Assembly: GCF_001949145.1 (NCBI RefSeq)
Contig: NW_019091750.1
Coordinates: 9,714-42,782 of the forward strand
From: Acanthaster planci
Taxonomy: Eukaryota; Echinodermata; Asteroidea; Valvatida; Acanthasteridae
DNA: 33,069 bases
Direction: 5' to 3'
Translations under genes and position numbers: made by a program
Notes under the pieces: generated by a model
Databases searched by the model: none
Told to the model about the DNA's origin: nothing
The model's input: only the letters and a program-made list of their open reading frames with translations
Part shown: one piece after another, positions 9,521-18,868 of the stretch
Numbering within the stretch: position 1 is the first letter of the stretch
Layout of the letters: every line of letters begins with the position of its first letter

Positions 9521-11230
9521 CTGATAAACTGCAGTAAAAAGAGCGTGACAACATGTCAGAGTCGCTATCACACACAAACGATCTTTGTGGTAAATGCAGA
9601 CCCCACCACCTATCATTTCGATGTGAACGTTGTCACAAAAATGCTGTCAAAAACAAGAGAGCACACAGTTAGTTCACCGTAGCCAAACCACAGTACACGC
9701 AAGGCACTTACATTGCCTGTATTTGTTTACATGTGTTCCCAAAATACATTCACCTTTTTGCTCTTCTGTACTGCTACGGTGTATCTCTTATCAAATGTTG
9801 CAACTTCATTGTTTTGTTTCCCTAGAAGCCAGATCAAGTAAACTTAAAAAGGGATTTTTACAATCGAAAAATGGCTTCATAGAACTTTACGGGTGGAATT
9901 CTTCAACTATGCGAAAATTAACCAGAGTTGTAGTTTTTAATATGACCTGGTGGTCTATGCATTTATATGTCTGTGGTTGTATTTCACCCTCATGTTGATG
10001 GTTCTTTGAAAACAATCTTGTCACCTTGATTCCTTCAGTCACTTCCATGCGGTATGCCATACAGTTCTCAGGATCAATCCCAGGGACGTACAGTAGCAGG
10101 ACAGAGCGTGACCGTGTCCAATGCAAGGGCTATGTGCTAAAGTGAGGACTACTTTCCACAGTGCGTCAATCACAAGCAGCTATAGGTCTAGCACTAGCAC
10201 ACAGCCCTTCTTCCTACTCAGCTGAATGCCCCATTGCAAAACATGGCGGACGATTGTGATCATTAAACTTTTCCAGTATTTAATGTTTAATGTCTGAAGT
10301 TATACACTCAAAATATTCTACATTAGAGGGTCCTGAGAGCCATGGAACTGAGGAATTGAAGAAATATGAGACTAAACCTCTGGGCCGGACTCAAGGCTTC
10401 CAATTCTGAGCAATTTGGATGCAATCAGGTTTGAAAGTGGCATTATTTGAGCCATTTTGCCGAGGGATGGTTTTTCAAAATGGCTACTTTTCTGGACATT
10501 TTCTGCATTTCAGGGGTGGTCTGCTTCTGGTGGACATTTCTAAAAAATTCATTGGNAAGTATGGGGATTTATCACTGCTGTCTATGGGCATTTATTTTTA
10601 GTGGTGCACCCTGTAAAAATTTGCGAATGTAGTCTGGTTCCCTGACCTATATAGAGTTCTGTTCCAAATTGCCTGAGCCTGGTGACCATACGAAAAAATG
10701 GCGCGATTCGACTGAGTGGCTGTCTAGAGTTGCCAAACACGGGTTAGAAATTTGAAGTTTCTTGCTTAAATATTGTTAAAATTTACCTAAACTGGGTCTA
10801 TTAGGATTTAGTAATGGTAATTGTAAAGGTAAAAATGTTAGTTAGTTTGAGAAAGTGGACTTTGTTTCCTTATTTATAGAAACATGGTGCTTGTGGCATG
10901 TATGAAGACCTAGGGCCTACCTCGCTGAAAGACTTTTCTTCACGTAGAGCTTCGTCGAAGAAGTCAGAGTCCAAGCACACAGTTGACCAGAACTAACGTT
11001 AGGACGACGATCCCCAGTACATCAGTAAAATTAATGTTTTTCTGTGTCACTCACTGTCTTACAACCAAGCGCCCGCGCCGCCCTCGGAGCCTAACTCTAG
11101 GGTCTATGGCACTCTAGTCTACGTCTGAACACGCTAATAAGCCGAAGTGCCGGGTGTGTAATCGAGTCTGGGGTCGGTTGCCTAGCAGCAAAGATCGTAT
11201 GGCGCCGCACGCACTATCTGGGGTTGCACC

Positions 11231-11267
11231 ATTGATCTCCATTGTGTAGACTGGATAAGATATCGCG
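11231..11267 (+). repeat. Dispersed 37-bp repeat, copy 1
   Basis: Starts ATTGATCTCCATTGT and ends ATCGCG. It matches the reverse complement of 24708-24744 at 33 of 37 positions by direct comparison. Confidence 0.7.
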
Positions 11268-12273
11268 TCCAAAACGCGGCGTCCCGCGTATGTGTATTTT
11301 AAGGAGGGTAAATAACGAGCGTTGCGAATTTCGTTGCGTGTACTTTCAGATGGAGTTTTTCAAAAACCGGTTGAGGTTTTTGTGCTTCGATCAGATTTCG
11401 AAGAAAAACTGAATTGTGCACTTTAAATGGATAAATTTAGAAAGAATAATGGTTGATGGTTAAGGTGTACGCAGCAGTGAATTACCGGAGGTCAACGTCA
11501 AGTTTGGAAGAAGGGAACGTGAGTCGCACTTTTTTAGTTTCAGAAAGTTTCTGAAGTTGTGCTTTACAGTGCTTAACTTTAAGCCTTTATAGGCCTAGTA
11601 AGAAATTTATGATTTTTGTATAATCAGGCTTTGTATATAAAACTTCACTATCTCGAAGTTGGGACCATCTGAAATGTTACTTATTGGCAAAAGTGGTTTC
11701 AAAAACTGAATGACTAGTTTGTCGCTTATTTGCCCTAGATTTTACCAGAAAAATCTCCAAGACAGCCATCGACTTGTGTTTGTCGGTTCTAAAGACGCTC
11801 TGAACCCAAATCGTGTGACAGACGATGTGATATGAGTGACAGAATTCTTCCTCGGGGCAGAGATGAAACCAAAGTGAGAAGCAGAGTGCTGACGTTTCTG
11901 TTGAATGAAGTTACAAACAAGGGAATTCAAAGTCAACGCAATGAAAGAAACTTTGTCTACATAACAAAATTATTCGTTCTCAGTTAAAACTGACTTTTAT
12001 GCCGGAAAGTAGTTGCTAAATGTAAATTTTTAAGTCAGGTTGTGAACTCAACTTTTTAAGCTTAATAATAAGTTTCTGTTTTAAAAACGGCAGTAAGTTA
12101 GTTTGGTCGCTCATTTAAAGCTACACTCACTTTGTGCTCACAGAAAACATTCTCACGCTTCCGTATGCCGCATGGTTTTCAATAACATTTACTAAATATG
12201 TGACCCCAGTTATTACTAGTCAATAAAATGGGAGAGGACGGGCCGGCTAAGATTTCTTGATGTCGGTTTATTT

Positions 12274-12345
12274 CTGGAAAAACAGAAAATGGAAAGAAAA
12301 TAAATAACAAGTCTTTCCTCGTCTCCGGTCAGCATTCGAATAACC
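12274..12345 (+). repeat. About 70-bp direct repeat, copy 1
   Basis: Shares GAAAATAAATAA...GTCTTTCCTCGTC and GGTCAGCATTCGAAT with 12839-12904, with a few substitutions and a small gap. The two copies are about 560 bp apart in the same orientation, so the interval could be an insertion or duplicated unit. Confidence 0.75.
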
Positions 12346-12513
12346 GTTAGTATCTACAAACTGAATCTGAATAAATAAAACAGATGAATTACAGCATACC
12401 GGTAAATTATTTATGTCTATACTACATAATGACAAACTAGTAAACGAATACTTGAAGTACAATGAGGTGCAAAATGGCGATTTTTGCGATTTCCTGCAAA
12501 ACCGTATCTGAAC

Positions 12514-12527
12514 GGCCGCCATCTTGG
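12514..12527 (-). promoter_or_regulatory. YY1-like site
   Basis: GGCCGCCATCTTGG is, on the - strand, the CCAAGATGGCGGC form of the YY1 recognition sequence often found at animal transcription starts. No gene could be attached to it, so it may be fortuitous. Confidence 0.3.
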
Positions 12528-12838
12528 AAATTTACACAAAAATAAAGAAAAATCACTTCAAACCAACGGTAAAGAAGCAAAATGGGCGAATTACGGTACG
12601 ATACCGATGATTCAATAGTACATATAGTTACTTTAAATCTAGACAACTTAATATTTAAGAATAATTCAGAGATAGGTGTAAATAAGGAAATGCTGTGAGA
12701 TGCTCACGACTTAGCAAATATTTCTAAGGAGCAACGCTTACGGACTGAATCCTTGGTAATACACACGTACAAGTAGACATTACTGTACAAAATCAATTAA
12801 TTATTAGATATTGAAAATGAAAGAATAACAAATCTACC

Positions 12839-12904
12839 TGGAAAACCAGGGAATGGAGAGAAAATAAATAAGTCTTTCCTCGTCTTCGGTCAGCATTCGA
12901 ATGA
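12839..12904 (+). repeat. About 70-bp direct repeat, copy 2
   Basis: Second copy of the repeat at 12274-12345. Sequence on either side of the two copies is unrelated. Confidence 0.75.
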
Positions 12905-13469
12905 CGCTGACAAGGGTCCCGTTTACGTAGCCTATTCTGATTGGCCGATGGATTGTAATCATAAAGGAAAATATTTAAATACCAGAAAGGTAACGGGCGA
13001 AACTACAAACTTATGAGGGGGATCTTTTTTTTCAGTTCGGCGACAAATATATGAATTAATTTTATTTAGTACAATTTTTCCTGAAAGTGTGTAAAATTAA
13101 AATCATTTTATTGATGATTTTTCAGTGTTGGCTCATCGAAACCAGACGGAAAATCCGATGGACAGTTTGGACATCATATTTACTGGCAAAATCTATTGCA
13201 TGTCCTGGTGGAATTCTCAAGGTTTTACACACTGAACAAATAACGATTGAACCGACCCAAAGTGAAAATATTGCTAAAGCGAGATCGTAGACAATTGATG
13301 TAAAAAAAAAAATTAAGAACAAACAAACACAAAATAGGTTAACATTATCGCTTTCGAGTGGGTAAGTTAATAAGAAAATGGTCAGTTATTTCCGGAAATG
13401 ATCTTTTTGCCATCGTCCCCTGAGAAAAATGTTATGTTGGCCAGAAATGCACAGCCTACAGCATCACAT

Positions 13470-13474
13470 CACCC
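13470..13474. repeat. Polinton target-site duplication, left
   Basis: CACCC abuts the left inverted repeat and recurs directly after the right one at 24654-24658. With the preceding T (13469) and the terminal T of the element (24653) it can be read as 6 bp. Confidence 0.7.
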
Positions 13475-13763
13475 AGTAGTAGGGGTGGGAGAGTTCTGGA
13501 TCAGCAGGGATTTTACTCTGCCCAGACCAGAAGGGACTTTCCCAACTGCTCGCGGCTCACGCACAAAATTTGGTGCCCAAATTACGTGTGCGCGACCTTT
13601 GGCCTTGTGTGCCTAAAAAGGGACTTTCCAAAACTCGTGACCCAGCTCGTGACTCAACTCGTGGAGCCCAAACCCAGAAGGGGAATTCCCCTGGGGGAAT
13701 GTCCACTACCGGAAAAAAATAGCTCTCGCCCCGAGCGCTCCGGGAAAAATGAACTAAATTTTT
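13475..13763 (+). repeat. Polinton left terminal inverted repeat
   Basis: Starts AGTAGTAGGGGTGGGAGAG and is about 289 bp long. It matches the reverse complement of 24370-24653 along its whole length with scattered substitutions and small gaps, which indicates considerable age. It contains internal tandem words (ACTCGTGACxCAxCTCGTG). Confidence 0.9.
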
Positions 13764-13788
13764 AAAAGCCTATAATATAAATAGAGAC

Positions 13789-14475
13789 ATGAATACTCCA
13801 TCAAAACCACAACGCCGCCCTGTCTTAGCGGACTTTAGGCGATTGAAAAAATCGTTTCTAGCGGACTTTGTCAGGCAGCACAACATTCGATTACCGGCAC
13901 CCGCTAAAAAAAGTCACACAAAGCCTGAGCTCGTAAAAGCGATTCAAGCGGGTCAACGGCAATTTCGAAATATCACAAGACAGCCATATCGCCAACTGTT
14001 AAACACAGTTCAAGTCAACAACATAGAATTTACTGCCACGGGCTCAAAAGGAAAAATATTGCGAGTGGACTTGATCACCGCGATTAAAGCGTACATTAAG
14101 CCGCAAGCGATCGAAGAAGTGGACATTCGAAGAATTAGGCGATTTAGAGACAACTATAGAAATTGGGAACTGATACCCAATTTCTTTGCCGACGACTTGA
14201 TCCACTTCGATTTTTACAAAAATTTCATCGAAGACAAGGCACTAGCCAAGTTTAAAGAAATTGGTCCGTACAAATTGCCAGCGGCTGTCAAGATTCAGTT
14301 CAAAATGGAAAAACCCGGATTTGAGACCAAGATCGGCGTTTTCACATTTACGAGTAAAAATAACGCGGTCTTTTCTAAAAAAGGAATTGAAGAAACGCTG
14401 AATCAGCAGATTGAAAAACATCTAGAAGACGTGGAAGCCCACGAACAGCGTGGTTCGGGCTGGGTGTTTGAATAG
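13789..14475 (+). pseudogene. Polinton DNA polymerase B, N-terminal region
   Basis: Begins 26 bp inside the left inverted repeat, after an AT-rich box (TATAATATAAATAG). The first 55 or so residues are basic with a SAP/HeH-like helix pattern (FLADFVRQHNIRLP, then KPELVKAIQAGQ), suggesting DNA binding. The end carries QRGSGWVFE, a sequence that in Polinton-type polymerases precedes the exonuclease region. A TAG at 14473-14475 cuts the frame, and recognisable polymerase sequence follows it directly. The protein would be the N-terminal part of the protein-primed replicase. An independent DNA-binding protein is possible, but the motif at the end argues for one long gene. Confidence 0.75.
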
Positions 14476-15600
14476 GTGGTCGCGTTTTACATCAACGTGG
14501 TAAAGTGTAACCCAGTCGGAGCGACCTAAAGAACTAAACACAGTCAAAACGCAAATTCACAAAGCGTGCGGCTATTCTTATGCGGTTGTCAGATGCGATG
14601 GAATTTGCACCGGTCGCGGGACTTATAGAGGTCAAGACGCGGCACATAAATTTGTGCAGTCGCTTTCCAGGGAAGTCGCTACGATTAATAAAACATTTGC
14701 CAAACCCGAGTGTCAAACTTGGTCGCACGAATTGCAAAAGATTTACAAAAATTGTAATACGTGTTGGATTTGCGAAAGACGCATTGGCAAGACTAAAGAA
14801 TCACAGTGCCAGTGTCAAGTTCCAAATGATCCAAAAGCAAATGACGAAAAAATCACCTTTAGTTCAGTAAATTAAAGCGGTAGGGACTACATTTGTATGA
14901 CAAGTGAAAAGCCAATGAATAAATTTCGCAAAGTTGGCGATCACTGTCACGTGACTGGAAAGTACCAAGGGCCAGCGCATGCGCAGTGTAATGCCAAGTT
15001 ATGACTCGTGCCTGGTCAAACGCCCGTTCCAGTAATTCTGCACAACTTGGAAAAATACGACGATGATTATGCAAGGCGCTGAAGCGTTTAACGGTGGCAA
15101 ATTAAAGTCATCGCCAAAAACACTGAGAATTATGTATTATGGTTGTGTCGCTCGATCGGCTAGTTAAAAACTGTTCTGCGGAAGATTTTAATTGGCTTAG
15201 CAAAAGGTTCCCTGAAAACTTAGATTTACTTTTAGAAAAGGGAATTTACCGTTACAAATACATCGACTCGTTTGACAATTTGAGGAAAAACGCAATTGCC
15301 CCAACGAGCTGCTTTTTACAGTTCGCTGAGGCAGGCGTCCATTATTGAGGAAGAATATTCCTGGGCTCTTAAAGTATGGCAAGCTTTCAACTGTCAAAAT
15401 TTGACCAAGAAAATTGTAAAAAGGCAAAAGGCGTTACAAAAGTCGTAACTCAAAAACGGTTAACACACGAAGCGTATAAAAACACCGTCTTTGGAAAAAC
15501 GCAGCATTTTAATACCCAGCAAATATTCAGATCGGATAAACATTTGATATTTACGGTGTCGCAGAATAAATTGAGTTTATCGCCGTATTACGTTTCGTAA
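14476..15600 (+). pseudogene. Polinton DNA polymerase B, remainder with catalytic core deleted
   Basis: Successive fragments in shifting frames match the order of animal Polinton polymerases: IHKACGYSYAVVRCDG and TYRGQDAAHKFV (about 14554-14649), a cysteine pair CWICERR (about 14764-14784), the HNH/endonuclease-VII-like motif DHCHVTGKYQGPAHAQCN (about 14939-14992), PVILHNLEKYDD (about 15027-15062), LDRLVKN (about 15151), KYIDSFDNL (about 15259-15285), and finally a C-terminal block (KGVTKVV...HEAYKNTVFG...NKLSL, about 15430-15582). Between about 15400 and 15425 the sequence jumps from the exonuclease/TPR side to the extreme C-terminus. The palm motifs (including YxDTD) are absent, so the enzyme is dead. 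The gene ends at the TAA 15598-15600, convergent with the integrase. Confidence 0.8.
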
Positions 15601-16078
15601 TACCAGACGAAATTGCCACTTCAGCTTACGGGCATTATAAAGCTGGAGGGAATTCTGTGTCGTCCGGTATAACCTGAAGCTCTTCTCTTACAAAATCCGC
15701 TTGGGCCCGTTTAATAAATAGTACAAAGTGGGCCCCGTTTTAATTCTTTTACCATTTACCCGCTTAAATTGTGTCGTGGGTTTGTCAATATGATAAACGT
15801 CGACGGACCAGACGGGATCTGGGGCTGGGGCCTTTTAACGGTTCCGCCTTCCTGCTCGCCTGGGTAATAAAGTTATCGCACCAAAACATCTGGAGTAAGA
15901 TCACGCAGCTCACTTTGTTTCGGGCGCCGCGGGCGTTTGTTTCACCGGGTCCAATTTTACGGCTTCTGCGGGGTCTTTGCCAATAAACGCGTCTTTTCCT
16001 CGTTTAGCGTTTTTATAACTTGAGGCAAACGCTCTACCCATTTTACGTTTCGTTGGCCAACGTTTAACATTTCTTGAG

Positions 16079-16089
16079 CGTATTGATGA
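16079..16089. repeat. Foldback element target duplication, left
   Basis: CGTATTGATGA, exactly repeated at 16921-16931; the bases on either side differ between copies. Removing the insert and one copy rejoins the integrase reading, so this is a true 11-bp target duplication. Confidence 0.9.
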
Positions 16090-16096
16090 TTTTTGG

Positions 16097-16190
16097 TCAT
16101 CTTGTACCCGAGTCATCTCGTACCCGAGTCATCTCGTACCAAAGTCATCTCGTACCCAAGTTAACTCGTACCCAAGTTAACTAGTACCCC
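16097..16190 (+). repeat. 16-bp tandem array, left arm of foldback element
   Basis: Units at 16-bp spacing: TCATCTTGTACCCGAG, TCATCTCGTACCCGAG, TCATCTCGTACCAAAG, TCATCTCGTACCCAAG, TTAACTCGTACCCAAG, then TTAACTAGTACCCC. Divergence increases inward. Confidence 0.9.
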
Positions 16191-16460
16191 CTTTCATTAG
16201 TCAGTACAAGTGATGGATTTCAACAAATATTTTATTTCTCAGAATTAGATTCAGAATGTAAGGCAGCACGAACATACCCTGTGATTGCCGGTGCAAACAA
16301 CGGTAACGACTTAGCGATTTCTATTACGAGAAAATTTCAAAAAAATATATTTCAAATAATTTCAAAACACTTTATTAAACTTTAAAAAATAACTAAAAAT
16401 GATTTATTTTTTATTCTTTGCAGGTAAAGCGTTCATGTGTCTCTTTTTGGAAAATGTGGT

Positions 16461-16476
16461 GGCCCTGAAAAGGGCT
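16461..16476 (-). promoter_or_regulatory. Histone-type 3' stem-loop, copy 1
   Basis: On the - strand AGCCCTTTTCAGGGCC can pair as a stem of about six bases closed by a TTTC-type loop. It is followed by ACCACA and, about 12 bases on, by an AAAAAGAGA purine tract. This matches the replication-dependent histone mRNA 3' end: stem-loop, ACCA tail and U7-binding downstream element. The spacing to the purine tract is like that in sea urchin histone genes. Confidence 0.7.
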
Positions 16477-16491
16477 TTTTGGTTTGATAGT

Positions 16492-16510
16492 GGTTGCCTT
16501 GAAAAGGGCC
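16492..16510 (-). promoter_or_regulatory. Histone-type 3' stem-loop, degenerate copy 2
   Basis: On the - strand GGCCCTTTTCAAGGCAACCA followed by a CAAACCAAAAAG tract. It has the same architecture as copy 1, 34 bp downstream of it in + coordinates, with two stem mismatches. It lies between the ORF stop (16527) and copy 1. Confidence 0.55.
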
Positions 16511-16526
16511 ATTTGGTTTGGTTGTC

Positions 16527-16754
16527 CTACAGTGCAGGTCCATTCAGGTGCTTGCAGGTAGAAAGAAGCTCGGTGGTCGTCAGCTCCCCAACCTTGCACC
16601 GCTGCCAGATCTTGAAAAGCTTCGCGTTCATTGTCTTGAATCGCTTTTCCTGGTACCGTCGAAGCTTGGACTCCTGTACCAACCTCATCTGCAGGTGTCC
16701 CAGCGATGCCTCGGTGTGAAGGAGTTGCACCACAGATTCAATGTGGAAATTCAT
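16527..16754 (-). CDS. 75-residue ORF inside the foldback element, unknown
   Basis: An ATG at 16752-16754, just inside the right repeat arm, opens 75 codons ending in TAG. The product is basic and helical (QMRLVQESKLRRYQEKRFKT near residues 22-41) with two cysteines; I recognise no family. It is not a core or linker histone. Its stop lies about 50-65 bases before two histone-type 3' stem-loops, so it may be the tail of a captured gene or a chimera of a gene fragment and a histone 3' end. An antisense + strand ORF of similar length overlaps it, so coding is not proven. Confidence 0.35.
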   Translation of the reverse strand: MNFHIESVVQLLHTEASLGHLQMRLVQESKLRRYQEKRFKTMNAKLFKIWQRCKVGELTTTELLSTCKHLNGPAL

Positions 16755-16756
16755 AG

Positions 16757-16918
16757 GGTATGAGTTAACTTGGGTACGAGTTAACTTGGGTTCGACTTGA
16801 CTCGGGTACGAGTTAACCAGGGTACGGCTTGACGCGGGTACGACTTGACTCGGTACGACTTAACTTGGGTTACGAGTTGACTCTGGCACGAGTTAACTCG
16901 GGTACGAGTTGACCCGTT
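16757..16918 (+). repeat. 16-bp tandem array, right arm of foldback element
   Basis: About ten units such as GAGTTAACTTGGGTAC, GAGTTAACCAGGGTAC and GAGTTGACTCTGGCAC at 16-17-bp spacing, the reverse complement of the left-arm unit. It carries more units and more variants than the left arm. Confidence 0.9.
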
Positions 16919-16920
16919 AC

Positions 16921-16931
16921 CGTATTGATGA
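16921..16931. repeat. Foldback element target duplication, right
   Basis: Second copy of CGTATTGATGA; the integrase sequence (HLFGHQY side) continues from here on the - strand. Confidence 0.9.
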
Positions 16932-17447
16932 CCGAATAAATGCTCGGCTAAAGTACGATTAAACCGTTCGACGATTCCCTGCGACCTGTGAACGGCGGGT
17001 TCGCCCACTTGAATTGTAACCCCGATCCCGAGTGTATCATGATAAATTTATGCCAAGTCAGGGGTGATCTTTTGTAAATTTGTTTAATGGCTTCTGACGT
17101 TTGCTCAGTCGTTTTACTCGTTTAAAGGCTCGGCCTCTTTATAACGCGAACCCACGTCGACGACGCACAAAGCATATTTGAAAGTTTTACAATTTACCTG
17201 ATCCCAGGGCAAGTACAATACATCCACTTGATGCGCTTCATTTGGGGCCAGAAATTAAGATTGCAGCATTGCAGGCCTCGGCACGTAATTTTCCGCGAGT
17301 AAATAAATTTACCAAACTGCCTGCTTTTTGACCAGTTTCGTGCGGTCGATTTTTCTGCGCCCGTCTTTTGTGCCAAGTGGTTTACGGCGCTTTCGCCTCG
17401 CCAATGTCCCTCTGGATATTGTAAATTCTTTTCCATTTCAAATAAAG

Positions 17448-17835
17448 TCACGCAAATTTATACGCTAAAAAACCTACCAAGGCCGTGCCAGAAAAAATCC
17501 ATATAATCTCGCGAATTTTTGGGTCTTCGGAAGGCACATAAAAATCTGATAACTTTGGTTCTGGCGGCAATGAAAACACTTTTTACCCGTCAATTCACTA
17601 TAGGCTTTCAATGCTTCGTCCACGTTTACAAATGTCTGCTGACTTGCACGCTTTTGCCCCAGTCAAACATATGAACTCGATTTTGTTCCCAAGATTCTTT
17701 CGCTTCCGCCAAATGTTCCACAGCAAGGTCGTGACGTTTACGTTCCTTTTCAACTTTACTTTTTGACAGACTGCTAAATAAAAAATTTGAACCCGTGAAT
17801 GCCAATGCATTTACTATAGCTCCTCCCAACATCAT
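17448..17835 (-). pseudogene. Conserved Polinton ORF with hydrophobic N-terminus and C-terminal membrane segment
   Basis: Start chosen at the MMLGGAIVNALAFTGSNFLF methionine (17833-17835), because relatives in other animal Polintons begin with this Gly/Ala-rich hydrophobic stretch. An earlier ATG at 17875-17877 is also in frame. A charged coiled-coil follows (EKERKRHDLAVEHLAEAKESW), then after a frameshift near 17640 LPPEPKLSDFYVPSEDPK, and a hydrophobic tail (IIWIFSGTALVGFLAYKFA) ending at TGA 17448-17450. The function is unknown to me; a virion membrane or internal structural protein is plausible. It sits 12 bp upstream of the integrase start on the same strand and diverges from the next + strand gene. 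Confidence 0.6.
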
Positions 17836-17875
17836 TAAAGTGCTTGTGATTTTTTTAAATATATAATTTAAAAAC

Positions 17876-18127
17876 ATGAATAGCGAAATTAAAAATCAGT
17901 TGGAGGAGATTCAAGCCGACCAAACGAATATTGAAGTAATGCTCGGTGACATGCTTACAAATATTGATCGCAACGGCGACATGCTTTTAGAGATTCAAGG
18001 TGTATTGGCGGAAATGGACTTTGAAACGTTTTTCAAGCGAAATAAATTAATTGAATACGACAGTATATTCCTTGCGGTGGGTGTTTCGTTAATTGCAGTG
18101 TCCTGTATATTTAAAATTTTCACATAG
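17876..18127 (+). CDS. Small coiled-coil protein with C-terminal membrane anchor
   Basis: 83 codons, intact. Residues 1-50 form an acidic heptad-like helix (NQLEEIQADQTNIEVMLGDM). Residues about 64-80 (YDSIFLAVGVSLIAVSCIF) form one membrane span followed by a short tail, so a tail-anchored topology is likely. The AT-rich box ATATATAATTTAAAA lies directly upstream. Its ATG overlaps a reverse-strand ATG (CATG at 17875-17878). It is among the few intact frames of the element. Function unknown; its place beside capsid-type genes suggests a virion-associated role, which is inference. Confidence 0.6.
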   Translation: MNSEIKNQLEEIQADQTNIEVMLGDMLTNIDRNGDMLLEIQGVLAEMDFETFFKRNKLIEYDSIFLAVGVSLIAVSCIFKIFT

Positions 18128-18157
18128 CGTAAAATATAATTTATATATATTAAGAAA
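18128..18157 (+). promoter_or_regulatory. AT-rich box upstream of the capsid-like gene
   Basis: TATAATTTATATATATTAAG lies within 25 bases of the ATG at 18158. Similar boxes precede other genes of the element (17855, 13770, 21865, 24115). It could serve as a late-type viral promoter or a TATA element. Confidence 0.4.
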
Positions 18158-18864
18158 ATGTCAAAACAATACACTAAAAATTTAAACCCGACACGCAGTT
18201 TAAAAGTGCCTCGCGCCATCAAAGGCGAAAGACGGGAAGTCACCATCACACATAATCAAGCACGATAGCAGCGGGTCAAAAGCTAAACGTAAAATTCCCC
18301 GCCCTTGGCGCAGACAACGGGGTAATTTCTGGTACCGCGAAACTCGCTTTCAAGTTGGACCTAGACAGAGCTAGCGATGATAAGCGAACCGTGTATAATA
18401 ACATGACGAGGAACCTGATTTCAGAACTCAACATCAGTTTACAAGGCAATAAAATTGTCAGTTACCAAGACGTGGATGTAATTCACAATTTCAAAGACAG
18501 CTGGCTACCAAGTTCGCAAACGAAGAATATGGCTTATTTTGGTGTCGAACGGGAAAATGTGGCAAACTTGCGTTTAGGCGAGGCCGATGCGAATGCGGCA
18601 TTAAACGACGGAAAAGACAAGGCCATTGCAGACACTTTTAAAAATCGTTATGCGATTATGCTCGACGTGCCTCTTTTAACTGATCACGGCCCATTTTATC
18701 CGTCTGGTTTTAAAGAGCCTCTGAAGTATCAACTAACTTTTAACTCACACGATAAAGTCGTAAAAAGCGTAGACACGTCGGCAGAACATTCAATTTCGGA
18801 TTTGACCTTGGAATACGAAGTCGTCACTAATCGCGATTTGGCGACGAGTTTACGTTTGTTTTAA
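18158..18864 (+). pseudogene. Probable major capsid protein, N-terminal half only
   Basis: The ATG at 18158 opens MSKQYTKNLNPTRSLKVPRA. A one-base shift near 18262 moves the reading to the frame that runs to TAA 18862-18864. Recognisable pieces: AAGQKLNVKFPALG (about 18268-18309), SGTAKLAFKLDLD (18325-18363), YNNMTRNLISELNISLQG (18394-18447), KDSWLPSSQTKNMAYFG and LTLEYEVVTNRDLA (about 18802-18843). I associate this order with the double-jelly-roll major capsid protein of animal Polintons, which is usually two to three times longer. Here the gene stops after the first part, so a deletion probably removed the second jelly roll. Assignment rests on pattern memory, not on a structure comparison. 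Confidence 0.55.
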
Positions 18865-18868
18865 AAAT

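Larger units (their letters stand above)
9521..13474. other. Non-coding DNA with small dispersed repeats
   Basis: No convincing coding gene. The segment holds one N (10556), a 37-bp sequence repeated in inverted orientation beyond the Polinton (11231-11267), a roughly 70-bp direct repeat pair (12274-12345 and 12839-12904), and several ATGGCG words (10245, 10698, 12474) plus a YY1-like site (12514-12527). An unrecognised promoter or 5' exon in 10.2-12.6 kb cannot be excluded. The immediate left flank of the Polinton ends in TCACCC. Confidence 0.5.
16090..16920. mobile_element. Foldback-type DNA element inside the integrase gene
   Basis: 831 bp with an 11-bp target duplication. The left arm (about 16097-16190) is about six copies of a 16-bp unit of the form TCATCTCGTACCCGAG. 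The right arm (about 16757-16918) is about ten copies of the inverse form GAGTTAACTCGGGTAC. The arms can therefore pair along their length, as in foldback elements of Drosophila and the TU elements of sea urchins. Duplications of 9-11 bp are typical of Mutator-like transposases, which is my guess for the enzyme that moved it; no transposase is encoded. The interior (16200-16756) holds a 75-codon - strand ORF and two histone-type stem-loops. Confidence 0.85.
15636..17436 (-). pseudogene. Polinton integrase (DDE, retroviral type), interrupted
   Basis: Reads right to left from an ATG at 17434-17436. The zinc-binding/HTH-like N-terminus (EGHWRGESAVNHLAQKTGA) is followed by the core: HQVDVLYLPWDQ (about 17226-17191, first catalytic Asp) and KYALCVVDVGSRYKEAEP (about 17178-17125). 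A damaged GS-rich stretch lies where the second Asp should be, followed by VHRSQGIVERFNRTLAEHLF (about 16990-16935, with the Glu). There the gene is split by the foldback insertion at 16090-16920. It resumes YAQEMLNVGQRNVKWVERLP (about 16083-16025) and ends in a chromodomain-like tail (PDPVWSVDVYHIDK, then LYYLLNGPKR; about 15815-15700). Several frameshifts are present. The enzyme would insert the element and generate its target duplication. Confidence 0.85.

Noticed and set aside
16097-16918. CRISPR-like array
   Set aside because: The 16-bp units are contiguous without spacers, and the two arrays are inverted to each other inside a transposon of an animal genome.
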